In this document: positions 1 to 11,700 of the stretch, in pieces
Layout of the letters: every line of letters begins with the position of its first letter
Position numbering within the stretch: the first letter of the stretch is position 1
DNA from: Dryas octopetala
Lineage: Eukaryota; Streptophyta; Magnoliopsida; Rosales; Rosaceae
Assembly: GCA_963921425.1 (NCBI GenBank)
Contig: OY992838.1
Location: 17,172,085-17,236,084 of the forward strand
Reading direction: 5' to 3'
DNA: 64,000 nucleotides
Made by a program: the position numbers and the translations under genes
The notes under the pieces: generated by a model
What the model was told of the DNA's origin: nothing
Database searches by the model: none
The model's input: the letters and a program-made list of their open reading frames with translations, nothing else

Positions 1-1515
1 CACCAATTTCGACAGCAATTCTGTAATTCTCCAGAGAGAACCAGGTAGCATGCCATATATGGTTGGAAAGATACGGATGTTAGCTTCGCAGGGAATTTTA
101 CGGATTTCAATTCCGAGTTTTCTAGCTCAAGATATGGCCATTTTAGTGGAGGTAGCGCAGCAGTTCCGCGAGCTGAAAATAAGTTACGCCCAAAAAGAGC
201 CCAAATCAGCCCAAGGCCCACTTTTGGCCGAAAATTGGAAGTCTTAAGGAGCAAGAAATTCACTTAAGCCCATGTTCTTTTTAATGAAACCCTAGCCGCA
301 CCTTGTGTTCTCCTTGCCTCCAAAGGAATCCTCACCTCACCTCTATAAATATATCCTATTCTCTCATTGTTTAGGGTTCCGATATTTTTATATTTTCAAA
401 ATTCAGAGAGAGAAGGGGAGGCCGAATTTCAGAGGGAGAGAGTGAGAGGGTGGCGCCACTTGAGGGAGAATGAGAGACCATGTGCCGCAGCCCTAGCTCA
501 CCTTTGCCGTGAGCCTTCTTGCTGCTATGTCTCTCCTCTTCTTCTCTCTTGTGCCGCTGCCACCCTCTTGTGATGTTCTTTATTTTTCTTTTGATTTTCT
601 TCTTTTTCTTTAGTTAATTAGTTGTTCTTGCTTTCATTGTGGATTTAATTATTATAATGGAAGTTAGATCTTTTATTTTCTTTATTATTATGTTTTGAGT
701 TTTTTTTATTGCTTTGCTAAGTTGGGTGATGAAACTTTAATTGTGAGTTATGCAATGGTGACACTTGTGATTTAATTTGATGCATGTAGTAAATCCTTGA
801 TCTCTAGTAAAATTGATTCTATTTGTTTGCATCCTTTGACTAGCTACCTTAGGGTAATTGCATCTAGATTATGTTGTGAAATTAAATATGCTCAAAAGGT
901 TGATAATTTCAATTGGCAGCAAGTGGGTATCCTAAGATAATACTCATGAGAAAAGGGATCATAGATGACATATAGTACATTAATTTGAAGCTATGCGCTA
1001 TGTGTTTACCGTTTTCACAAAACTTAATGACTCTTGTATGGTTAACATGCGCCTAGGGAATGCCTAACAAAGCTCTTAGGACACATGCAAGTTAACTGAC
1101 TAAGGGAGGCCTAAGAAGCTCTTAGTATATGCATAAGGAGAACAATAGTTAGAAGTGTCCTCAAAAAGGCCTTCGGCTGGTAAACTTTATTACATTTATG
1201 CATTATCTTGAATTGCTTGGTTGTATTTCCATCAATTGGTGTGGATTCTGAATTCTTAGCATTGCAATTGTGTGTGTGTGTGTGTATGTGGTGTGCGTGA
1301 GTTTAACAATCTACAAACCCCCCTGCCGTGTGTGTGTGTGTTTGGTGAATCTAATTGGTAAGTTGAATTGGTTTGATGTGAAATACCTATTCCTCGTGGG
1401 ATCGACCTCGTACTTATACGCTATGCTTACATGAGCGATTCGTATACTTGCGAGCTAAAACTTGGTATTCGTTTCTAAATTCGAAGTGAAACAAGTTGTA
1501 CAAAAAGGAGCAACA
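1..1515 (+). repeat. LTR fragment, family C (5' end outside window)
   Basis: This is non-coding LTR sequence in plus orientation. It has a TATA box near 344, a (GT)n-rich stretch at about 1270-1341, and near its end the block CCTCGTGGGATCGACCTCG followed by a short block ending ACTTGCGAG, which is shared with LTR families A and B. A second copy of bases from about 150 onward occurs at 51241-51452 and 63558-64000, split by element B2. The start of the LTR is not in the window. The end is unclear: after about 1505 the sequence passes straight into family-B pol with no primer-binding site, so the LTR/internal boundary was lost by deletion or recombination. No supported gene lies here; the short ORFs are not persuasive. 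Confidence 0.75.
344..351 (+). promoter_or_regulatory. TATA box of LTR C
   Basis: TATAAATA lies in a CTCACCTC...TATCC context that is repeated at 51435-51442 in the second LTR-C copy and resembles the TATA regions of LTR B. It is a likely core promoter of the LTR, with transcription expected about 30 bp downstream (inferred). Confidence 0.6.
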
Positions 1516-3652
1516 GAGATCTTAAACCTACTAGTGTTACTCTTCAATTGGCAGATCGTTCAGTAAAGGTTCCGAAAGGTGTGGTTGAAGATGTGCTGGT
1601 TCGGGTTGCAGATTTGATCATGCCCGCTGATTTTATCATTCTTGAAATGGAGGATACCCCAATTAGAGGTAATGAGCTACCGATCATATTGGGAAGACCG
1701 TTCATGGCCACGGCGAACACCAAGATTGATGTGAGTAATGGGAAGTTGACAATGTCTGTACTTGGTGAAACAGTTGAGTTTGATGTTTTTGGTGCAATGA
1801 GGTATCCAAAGGAGGAGGATGATTGCTTGAGGATTGATAGTTTGGACCCATTGGTTGAGGAAGTGTGCGAAACTAGCCTTGCAGAAGATACATTGGAGGT
1901 TGCTTCGGGAACACCAGAGTCCAGTGAATTAGATGAAATCGTGGAAACAACTCCTACACGTTTGGAAGGCACCCGACCTCTTAGAAATAAGTGGTTCAAC
2001 TAGTTTGAAATGTTAGTGCCTACGAATCAAAAGACGCTTCCTTCTATTGAGCAAGCACCTAAGTTGGAACTGAAACCATTACCGGAGCACTTGAAATATG
2101 TATTTTTGGGAGAGAATGAGACCTTGCCTGTGATTATTGCAGCTAATTTGAGTGCAAGCGAGGAAGAAAGACTCTTGAGAATTCTGAAGGAAAATCGGTT
2201 AGCATTGGGATGGACCATAGCCGATATCAAGGGGATCTCACCCACAGTGTGTATGCACAGAATTTTACTTGAGGAGGAATCCAAGCCTACTCGTGATGCC
2301 CAAAGAAGACTGAATCCAACTCTGAAGGAAGTTGTACGTAATGAGGTAATCAAATTGTTGGATGTTGGTATTATTTATCCTATTAGTGATTCAAAGTGGG
2401 TTAGTCCTGTTCAAGTAGTGCCAAAGAAAAGTGGTATTACTGTGGTGAAGAATGAGCATAATGAGTTGGTTCCCCAAAAGACACAAACCGGTTGGCGTGT
2501 TTGTATTGACTATCGAAAGCTTAACACCGCAACAAGGAAGGATCATTTTCCTTTGCCATTTATTGACCAGATGTTGGAAAGGTTGGCTGGCCATAGTCAC
2601 TATTGCTTTTTGGATGGTTATAGTGGGTACAATCAGATTGCTATTGCGCCCGAGGATCAAGAGAAGACCACGTTCACATGTCCATTTGGTACATTTGCTT
2701 ATAGGAGGATGCCATTCAGATTGTGCAATGCGCCCGCAACATTTCAGAGATGCATGATGTCTATTTTCTCCGATATGGTAGAACGAATCATTGAGGTATT
2801 TATGGACGATTTCTCTGTTTTTGGTTCGTCTTTTGATGCATGTCTGGATAATTTGTCTTTAGTTCTGAAAAGATGTCAAGAAGCCAATTTAGTGCTTAAT
2901 TGGGAAAAATGTCATTTTATGGTCCAACAAGGGATAGTATTGGGTCATGTGATTTCGAAGGAGGGCATACAAGTTGATAAAGCTAAGATTGATGTGATAC
3001 AAAGATTGCCGCCTCCGTCGAGTGTTAAAGAAGTAAGGAGTTTTCTAGGCCATACTGGGTTCTATAGGAGGTTCATTAAGGAATTTTCTAAGATTTCTAG
3101 GCCTTTGTGCACCTTATTGCAAAAAGAGATGAATTTTGAGTTTGATGAGGATTGCTTGGTTGCATTTAACAAGTTGAACAAGCTACTCACCTCCGCTCCG
3201 ATCATTATGCCACCTGATTGGAATTTGCCGTTTGAGCTCATGTGTGATGCAAGTGATTATGCTGTTGGAGCTGTTTTGGGTCAGAGAGTTGAGAAGCTGC
3301 CGCATGTGATTTACTATGCAAGTAGGACTCTGAATGATGCTCAATTGAATTATTCTACTACCGAGAAGGAGTTGCTTGCTGTGATCTTTGCCTTGGAGAA
3401 ATTTAGAAGTTATTTGATTGGGTCTAAGATCACCATCTACACGGATCATGCCGCTCTCAAGTATTTGCTAAACAAAAAGGATGCAAAGCCGAGGTTGATT
3501 AGATGGACTTTGTTGCTACAGGAATTTGATATTGAGATCAAAGACAAGAAAGGTTATGAAAATGTGGTAGCAGACCATTTGAGTAGACTCGTCAATGAGG
3601 AACAATCTGAAGAGGATACACTTCCATTACGAGAGTCATTCCCGGACGAGCA
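1516..3652 (+). pseudogene. pol: Athila-type pol fragment E0 (end of protease, RT, RNase H)
   Basis: This is a Ty3/gypsy Athila-lineage polyprotein fragment nearly identical to the pol of B1. It starts after the protease active site and runs through the protease end (IILGRPFMA), reverse transcriptase ([20 protein letters not shown], then [13 protein letters not shown]) and RNase H ([29 protein letters not shown]). It is broken in three ways. Gag, the catalytic protease segment and the primer-binding site are missing on the left. An in-frame TAG at 2001-2003 replaces a glutamine codon. Integrase is cut off at 3652 where LTR A0 inserted after GAGCA. A Gly-to-Arg change (codon 2718-2720) alters the usually invariant [12 protein letters not shown] motif. 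It cannot make a working enzyme. Confidence 0.9.
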
Positions 3653-4288
3653 TGATGAGTGTGCATTTTGCATCACTTTATGATACTAATTCCTTAACCT
3701 AGAGTGTTAGAACTCGCTATTTTGTGTTTCTTGTCTTGTTTTTATGTTTTCAGGTCAAATGAAGTAGAAATGAGAAAAAGAAGCAAATGGAGCCATTTTG
3801 GGACAATTCCTGGTCAAACCAGGAAAACGAGTGAAATCCTGGTCAAACCAGGAAAAGTGCAGAAATCCTAGTCAAATGAGGATTCCTAGTCACACTAGGA
3901 AACATCAAGTCCAGAACCATCATTGCGGAGCCAGAAATGTGAAATCCTGATTCAAACAGGAAATCCTGGTCGAACTAGGAAACCTAACCCAACTAGGGAA
4001 AGGAGTCCTAGTGACACTAGGAGACCCCAGGGGCAATATGGTCATTACGAGAAGTCGAAAATGGATAAGGAATCTCTCATTTCCAAGAAATCCTAGTTGC
4101 ACCAGGAAATGTTTTTCAAGGTTCCAGAAGCTTCCAGAAGGTGGTGGACATCCATGGAAATGAATGGAGGGAAGAAATGAATTTGAATTCAAATGGAAAT
4201 GAGGGGCAAAATGGGAAGTCAAAAGTGGAGGGCCCATGGGCCCTAGGGATGCCGAACCAAGTGGGCCATGCATGCACATGCATGGGCC
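3653..4288 (+). repeat. LTR fragment A0 (first ~636 bp of a family A LTR)
   Basis: It begins TGATGAGTGTGCATTTTGCA exactly as the LTRs of A1, A3 and A4 do, and carries the U3 palindrome cluster at about 3815-4115. It inserted into E0 pol after GAGCA (3648-3652), the probable left TSD. At 4288 it is interrupted by B1 (left TSD GGGCC, 4284-4288). The remainder of this LTR and its right-hand TSD are not in the window, consistent with the deletion seen at 24752. Confidence 0.85.
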
Positions 4289-5660
4289 TGTTGTATGTTT
4301 TCCTAGAGCAAATTAAATAACTTTTTCTGAGCTCTAGGTTAACTCGCAAGTGCACGAATCGCGGAGTAGCAAAGCTTACAAATACGAGGTCGATCCCACA
4401 GGGAATTGTACTAGTGTTATGACCACTAACTTAATTAAATTCGATTAAATCAACTCTAACTCACATACGCAAATGGGGGGTTTTGATTGGTTTTTGAGAC
4501 TAGATAAACTAACAGATAAATGACAAAACTTTAAAATAACAACTGAATGAATTTGGATAAAACAAAAATAAAGAAACACTAGGGGTCAGAATCCACCACT
4601 AGCATATCATTCACTCTACTATGGATATTAACAATCAATAGATAAACATGTTGACAAAGTTCGTCTACTAAAAGGTTTGGCTAGTCACTTTTAGCAATTA
4701 CTCCCCTTACTGTGCATAAACTAAGAGCTTCTTGGGCCTTCCTTAGCCAGTTAACTTGCATGTTCCCTAGTTCTAAGCTAAGGCAGCTGTTACCCATGCA
4801 AGAGTCGTTACGATCTGTGAGAGTGACAAACACATAGCGCATGGCTCCAAATTAATGTACTGTATGTCATCTATGATCTCTTTTCTCATGAATATTATCT
4901 TAGGATACCCACTTGTTACCTATTGAAACTATCATCCTTTCGAGCTTATTTAGTTTCACAACATATATCTAGATGCATGCAACCTAAGGTGATCAGTCAA
5001 AGATGCGAAACAAATAGATTCAATTTAAACAGAGATCTAAGATTTGTCAACATATAAACAATCAAAATATTAATAATCCATAGTAAAAGTGAACAGCAAT
5101 GCTAGGGCTTCATCCTAGCCCTAGCCCAATATTCAGCTACACATAATTAAATTCACAAATAAATAATGCATGATTAAAATAATGAAAATAAAAGAAAGGG
5201 AGAGAGATCAAGCCGGGGCAGCAAGGTGGAGGTGCGGCTGCAATGGTGGTGCGTAATGGGGCTGCTCGGCCTTGGGCTCCACGGCGAGGAGGCTGAGGTG
5301 CTCGGCAAGGTGGCAGCAAGGTGGTGATGGCGTGGCTGCTGGAGGTGGCTGCGGCTTGGTGGCGCAACTTGGTGGTGGTGGCTGCGGCTTCACTTGATCC
5401 TCCTTCTTCAGTTCAGCACAAAATAAAAGAAAGCACACAAGAAAAGGTGGCTGCTAGGTTCGGCCACAAAAGAAAAGAAGAAGAATAAAAAGGAAGGGAG
5501 AGAAGGTGGCTGCGGCACAAGAAAAATAAAGAAAGAGATGGTGGCTGCTAGGGTTTGCTTCAGAAAAATAAAAGAAAGAGAAGGAGGCTAGCTAGGGTTT
5601 CTGAAAATTAAAGAGGAGAGAAGAGAACTTCAGAACAGAACCCCTTTTCTGATTTTTAGA

Positions 5661-5672
5661 GATATATTTATA
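5661..5672 (-). promoter_or_regulatory. TATA box of the B1 LTR
   Basis: On the minus strand it reads TATAAATATATC. It is preceded by CCACTTCCCTC and lies in the same relative place as TATAAATA in B2 (52308-52315) and in LTR C (344-351). Its role as core promoter is inferred from position. Confidence 0.55.
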
Positions 5673-5739
5673 GAGGGAAGTGGGGCTGAGATTTCTCTTT
5701 CTCTTCAATGTGGGATAAGTGCATTCCTTGCACACCAAG

Positions 5740-5990
5740 GCTTATAATTTTCGGCCAAGCATGGGCCTTGGGCTGATTTGGGCTCTTTTTGGGCGTAACT
5801 CCTTTTTCAGCTCGCGGAACTGCTGCGCTACCTCCACTAAAATGGCCATATCTTGAGCTAGAAAACTCGGAATCGAAATCCGTAAAATTCCCTGCGAAGC
5901 TAACATCCGTATCTTTCCAACCATATATGGCATGCTACCTGATTCATTCTGGAGACGTACAGAATTGCTGTCGAAATTGGTGCTCTGTTT
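5740..5990 (-). repeat. LTR-C-derived module inside the B1 U3
   Basis: On the minus strand this segment matches the first 240 or so bases of the window (it starts CACCAATTTCGACAGCAATT and passes through GCATGCCATATATGGTTGG) with few differences. The 5' and 3' LTRs of B2 lack it and go from CCTCCCAAGGA directly to the TATA region. It shows that the B1 LTR is a mosaic of B and C sequences. Confidence 0.8.
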
Positions 5991-6846
5991 TCCAGGGTTT
6001 TGACTTCTTTTTTCAGCTAGGATTCCTTGGGAGGCAAGAACAAGAAAGTGCAGCAGCAGCTAGGGTTAGGAGAGCATTGGGCTTGCGGCAAGGGCTTTGG
6101 CTTTGGGCTTAAGGGCCACACGCCAGCCCCCCTAGGGTTTCACTTCATGGCTGCCACCTTCAAGCTTGCGCATTGGGCTTCATCTTGGGCTGGTGCATGC
6201 ATGCATGCATGGCCCCTCAGATTTCGGCATTTGCATAGGCCCATGGCCCATTTGACTTGTTGACTTTTCATAGTTGACCCTTGACCATTTGAATTCGAAT
6301 TCATTTCTTCCCTCCATTTATTCCCATGGATGTTCACCACCTTCTAGAAACTTCAGAAACCTTGACTTTGTGGAGTTGACTTTGACCAACATTTCCTAGT
6401 GCAACTAGGATTTCTTGTAAATGAGGGATTCTTTATCCATTTCGACTTCTCGTAATGACCATATTCCCCTGGGGTCTCCTAGTGTCATTAGGACTCCTTT
6501 CCCTAGTTGGGTTAGGTTTCCTAGTTCAACCAGGATTTCCTGTATCAATCAGGATTTCTCATTTCTGGCTCCGCAATGATGGTTCTGGACTTGATGTTTC
6601 CTAGTGTGACTAGGAATCCTCATTTAACTAGGATTTCTGAACTTTTCCTGGTTTGACCAGGATTTCTCTCGTTTTCCTAGTTTGACTAGGAAATGTCTAA
6701 AAATGGTCCTTTTGGCTCCTTTTCTCTTCTTTGCTCATTTTATCCTATAAGAACAAAAACAAACTAACAACACACAAAATATCGAGTTCTTGCACTCTGA
6801 GTTAGGGAGTTAGTATCATAAAGTAGTGTAAAATGAGCACTCAACA

Positions 6847-6865
6847 CACCCCCAAACTTAGATTT
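6847..6865 (-). other. Polypurine tract of B1
   Basis: On the minus strand it reads AAATCTAAGTTTGGGGGTG and directly abuts the TG of the 3' LTR. This is the expected plus-strand primer and is identical in A1, A3, A4 and B2. Confidence 0.9.
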
Positions 6866-8758
6866 TGCTAGTCCTCGAGCAAAAAGAACAAAGAAAAGAC
6901 TCAAGACAGACTCAAAACATCCCAACACATGACTTCATAAGTACAGCCATAAATAGCATAGTCAAGCAAGATACATATAGAATTTATTCCTCAATCTCTA
7001 ATAATGCTTCAATTAACATACCTTAATCCTCCATGAAATACATAGACCATCCTTGACACAAATTCAAGTGGTTAGACAAACAAGACTAAATCAGCATACA
7101 CAAAATAGATTCAAGTTGAAGTCTCACTAAGGCATACTCTCACCAATAAAGCACTCAGAAATTGGGTTGAATTGTGCACTCAAAATTATATGTGAGAGAA
7201 TTTATGTAAACAAAAACAAATAGCTCACATATTGGCATTAAATAAAGGCACATTTGAAAGGAAGCAATGATCTCATGAAAGGAATATCAAAAACTTGAAA
7301 TAGAATCAATCACCATAGGCTTCTCTTTCATCTAGACTCCACATTTTATACTACATTTCCCTTAAAATCAAATAGGGCTTTACTCAAGGTTGTAACGTAG
7401 GCTTGTCGTAGGGATATGATATTGAAATGAAAGGATAATTCAAAGGCTACAAACTATGGTTTTGCAACACAGAATAACACTTTAGAGGCATACCTTGCAT
7501 ACTTGCACTTCATAGCTTGATATTTGAGCACCTTTTCATCATCATTTTTCTTTTCTTTTGAAACCGTCCCTTCTTTCTTTTTCTTTTTTTTTTTTCGAAA
7601 CTCTTCTTTTCCAATTTTTCTTGGGTACGGCATACATTCTTTTCAACACATTTCTCTTTCTTTTTGCTTTCAAGCTATACTTCAACATTTATTTTCAACT
7701 TCAAAGCCATAAAATCAATGCAAAACCATAGATAAAAGGTAAACAGGGTAGGGGTGTAACTCCCCCAAACTTAGGGTTAGGTATATACTGTAGTTAACAA
7801 AGAAAAGGCTATAAGGCTCAAAAGGGGTAACTAGGGATAAAACACAAAAGGTTGGTTTTTGGCTCTAGGTAACACAAACAAGGCCTAAAATCATCTCCTA
7901 AGATCCATGTAGTTATAGACATGTTTTGCATAGAGTAAGAGAGAAGTTCTAGTTCAATGATTCAAATTAGGTGCATTTCAAGCATTTGAACAGAAGAATG
8001 ATAATGAGATCAAACAACGACTTAAATGACAAGAAAGGATTGGAGTAAGTATAAACACACTCAAGAATTGAAGTACAAGGCTCAATAGCTCACTTAGGTC
8101 ATATAAGTCTCCTCTATTAAGTATATGCATCTCTAAGCATGCAAGTCATCACTTAAGTTTACGACAACAAGGCCACAAGTCCATAGAGTTGTAAAGCATG
8201 TTACGAAACAATACTAGATAAAGAAGAATACATACTATATATACAAGCTAGACATGCTCAAAATAACCATACATAATGAAATCAATTAGTTGGGGACTCA
8301 AGACTTAAAACAAACAAAAGACTCAAAAACACTGTTGCATGCTTCTAAAGATTCGAATCCATCACTACGGTGAATGAAATCTTAAGAGCAGATGCATTTT
8401 AATGTGGGTTTGATACCCTTAATTTACAACAAAAGTAAAATTTTTTTTTTTTTTTTTTACATACTAAAAACGAAAAATGCATTGCATTCCCCACCCCCAA
8501 ACTTAAAAGAAACATTGTCCTCAATGTTTAAATGAATGACAAATGTAATGCACAATGTAATGAAAAGAGGAAGGGAAAAACATCAAATAAAACAAAACTA
8601 ATGAACGAAGCAAAGAGAGGGTGAAAACGTACCTTGGCTGATGTGAAAATGGCTCGCCCACGCATATGTACAAAATCACCTCCTCCTCGTCATCCATCCC
8701 TTGGGTTGCCTCCCAAGAAGCGCTAAGTTTCACGTCTTCAGCCAGACCTAGTCTTGTA
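6866..8758 (-). other. Non-coding 3' internal region of B1 (env position, no env)
   Basis: About 1.9 kb lies between the pol stop and the polypurine tract, where some Athila elements carry an env-like ORF. No ORF of any size or transmembrane character is visible. On the minus strand it holds a CTTGGG-AGGCAA-CCCAAG stem-loop (8717-8700), then ACATTG-AGGA-CAATGT followed by a PPT-like TTAAGTTTGGGGGTGG (about 8530-8485), and another AAGTTTGGGGG copy at about 7765. It is otherwise AT-rich, with a poly(T) run near 8440-8457 on the plus strand. Confidence 0.75.
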
Positions 8759-11700
8759 CTAGAAATCAATTTTCTCTTGGTTCAGCTCAAAATCAGGTTC
8801 AAGGAAAGGTTTCACACAATGACCATTGACCTTAAATATGTTCCCATTCTTCGGATTCTTGATTTCAACTGTACCATAGGGAAACACTCGAACCACCTCA
8901 TAAGGTCCAGTCCATCTCGAACGCAACTTGCCTGGGAAGAGACGTAATATTGTATCATATAACAACACCTTCCCTCCGACGAAGAATTCTCTTGGACGTA
9001 GCTTCTTATCATGGTACCTCTTGGTCCTTTCCTTGTACAACTTAGCATTCTCATAAGCGAAATATCGTATTTCCTCCAGCTCACTAAGTTGCAACTTCCT
9101 TTTCTCACCAGCGACATGAATATCAAAATTGAACTTCTTAATCGCCCAATATGCCTTATGCTCAAGCTCAACTGGTAAATGACAAGCTTTCCCATATATC
9201 AGTCGAAACGGAGACATTCCAATGGGTGTCTTGTAAGCGGTGCGATAAGCCCATAATGCATCATTAAGCTTGGTAGACCAATCCTTCCTATTGGCGAGCA
9301 CCGTTCTTTCCAAAATAAACTTAATCTCACGATTCGAAATTTCCACTTGCCCACTCGTCTGAGGATGGTAGGGAGTAGTCACTTTATGCCTTATTCCATA
9401 TTTCTTCATCACGGCCTCAAACAGCTTATTGCAAAAATGCGACCCCCCATCACTAATGATGGCTCTCGGGGTACCAAATCGTGCAAAGATATTGGTCTTA
9501 AGGAAATTCAAGACCACTCGAGCATCATTAGTCCTACAAGCGACAGCTTCCACCCACTTAGACACATAATCAACTCCCACCAGAATGTACTCGTATCCAA
9601 AAGAAGATGGAAATGGCCCCATGAAATCTATACCCCAAACATCAAAGATCTCAACTTCCAACATAAAGTTCAGCGGCATCTGATCACGAGCAGAAATATT
9701 TCCCATCTTCTGACATCTATCGCATGTGAGGTAAAACTGATGACAGTCATGAAAAATAGTAGGCCAAAAGAAACCTGCTTGAAAAATCTTGTAAGCGGTC
9801 TTAGTTCCTCCACCATGGCCTCCACATTCTTTAGAATGGCACATTTCAATGACATTCCTCTGCTCCATTTCCGGTACACATCGTCTAATCAACTGATCTG
9901 ATCCATATTTGAACAAATAAGGATCATCCCACACATACTGTCTGACATCATGCAAAAACTTCTTCCTTTGGTAGTGTGTCAGATCATTGGGCAACACTCC
10001 ACTTGCTAAATAATTTGCTATGTCAGCATACCATGGAGTAGTCAAGATGGCAAAAAGCTGCTCGTCCGGGAATGACTCTCGTAACGGTAGTGTGTCCTCT
10101 TCAGACTGATCCTCATTGACGAGTCTACTCAAATGGTCTGCTACCACATTCTCACAACCTTTCTTATCCTTGATCTCAATATCAAATTCCTGTAGCAACA
10201 GAGTCCATCTAATCAACCTCGGCTTGGCGTCTTTCTTATTCAGCAGATACTTGAGAGCGGCATGATCCGTGTAGATGATGATCTTAGACCCAATCAAATA
10301 ACTTCTAAATTTCTCCAAAGCAAAGATCACAGCAAGCAACTCCTTCTCTGTAGTAGAATAGTTCAACTGTGCATCATTCAGAGTCCTGCTTGCATAATAG
10401 ATCACATGTGGCAGCTTATCGACTCTCTGACCCAAAACAGCTCCAACAGCATAGTCACTTGCATCACACATAAGCTCAAACGGCAAATTCCAATCAGGTG
10501 GCATAATGATCGGAGCAGAAGTGAGTAGCTTCTTCAACTTGTTAAATGCAACCAAGCAATCCTCATTAAACTCGAAATTCACCTCTTTTTGCAATAAGGT
10601 GCACAAAGGCCTGGAGATCTTGGAAAAGTCCTTAATGAACCTCCTATAAAACCCAGCATAGCCTAAAAAACTTCTTACTTCTTTAACACTCGATGGAGGC
10701 GGCAATCTCTGAATCACATCAATCTTGGCCTTATCAACTTGTATGCCCTCCTTCGAAATCACATGACCCAATACTATCCCTTGTTGAACCATGAAGTGAC
10801 ATTTCTCCCAATTAAGCACTAGATTGGCTTCTTGACATCTTTTCAGAACTAAAGACAAGTTATCCAGGCATGCATCAAAAGACGAACCAAAAACAGAAAA
10901 ATCATCCATAAATACCTCAATGATTCGTTCCACCATGTCAGAGAAAATAGACATCATGCATCTCTGAAACGTTGCAGGCGCATTGCACAATCCGAATGGC
11001 ATCCTCCTATAAGCAAACGTACCAGATGGACATGTGAAAGTGGTCTTCTCTTGATCCTCGGGTGCAATAGCAATCTGATTGTACCCACTGTACCCATCCA
11101 AAAAGCAATAGTGACTATGGCCGGCCAACCTTTCCAACATCTGGTCAATGAATGGCAAAGGAAAATGATCCTTCCTTGTTGCGGTGTTAAGCTTCCGATA
11201 GTCAATACACACACGCCAACAGGTTTGCGTCCTTTGGGGAACCAACTCATTATGCTCATTCTTCACCACGGTAATACCACTTTTCTTCGGCACCACTTGA
11301 ACAGGACTAACCCACTTCGAATCACTGATAGGATAAATAATACCAACATCCAACAATTTGATTACCTCATTACGCACGACTTCCTTCAGAGTTGGATTCA
11401 GTCTTCTTTGGGCATCACGAGTAGGCTTGGATTCCTCCTCAAGTAAAATTCTGTGCATACACACTGTGGGTGAGATCCCCTTGATATCGGCTATGGTCCA
11501 CCCCAATTCTAACCGATTTTCCTTCAGAATTCTCAAGAGTCTTTCTTCCTCGCTTGCACTCAAATTAGCTGCAATAATCACAGGCAAGGTCTCATTCTCT
11601 CCCAAAAATGCATATTTCAAGTGCTCCGGTAACGGTTTCAGTTCCAACTTAGGTGCTTGCTCAATAGAAGGAAGCGTCTTTTGATTCGTAGGCACTAACA

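Larger units (their letters stand above)
4289..6846 (-). repeat. 3' LTR of B1 (2558 bp)
   Basis: On the minus strand it runs from TGTTGAGTGCTC at 6846 to ACATACAACA at 4289, the same ends as the B2 LTRs. U3 holds the palindrome cluster (about 6395-6690). A TATA box reads from 5672 to 5661 and a proline-codon-like CCACCACC tract lies at about 5215-5400. U3 just upstream of the TATA box contains a segment from LTR C that the B2 LTRs lack. Short ORFs in the CCACC-rich tract are not supported as genes. Confidence 0.9.

Noticed and set aside
1516..3652. Independent host gene with RT and RNase H domains
   Set aside because: Near-identical to B1 pol, truncated at both sides and interrupted by a stop; it is a transposon fragment.
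3653..4288. Solo LTR of family A
   Set aside because: It lacks the LTR end and right TSD; it is a piece of an LTR cut by B1 and a later deletion.
5137..5438. Proline/alanine-rich ORFs in LTR B (also 24458-24789 and 62411-62711)
   Set aside because: Produced by CCACC-type repeats in the R/U5 region; there is no family match and the tract is deleted in the B2 5' LTR.
7524..7712. Phe/Ser-rich ORFs around poly(T) runs (also 26039-26311 and 35284-35622)
   Set aside because: Translation of homopolymers in the non-coding tails.
6866..8758. Env-like gene between pol and PPT of B1
   Set aside because: No long ORF, signal peptide or transmembrane segment in this or the B2 and family A tails.
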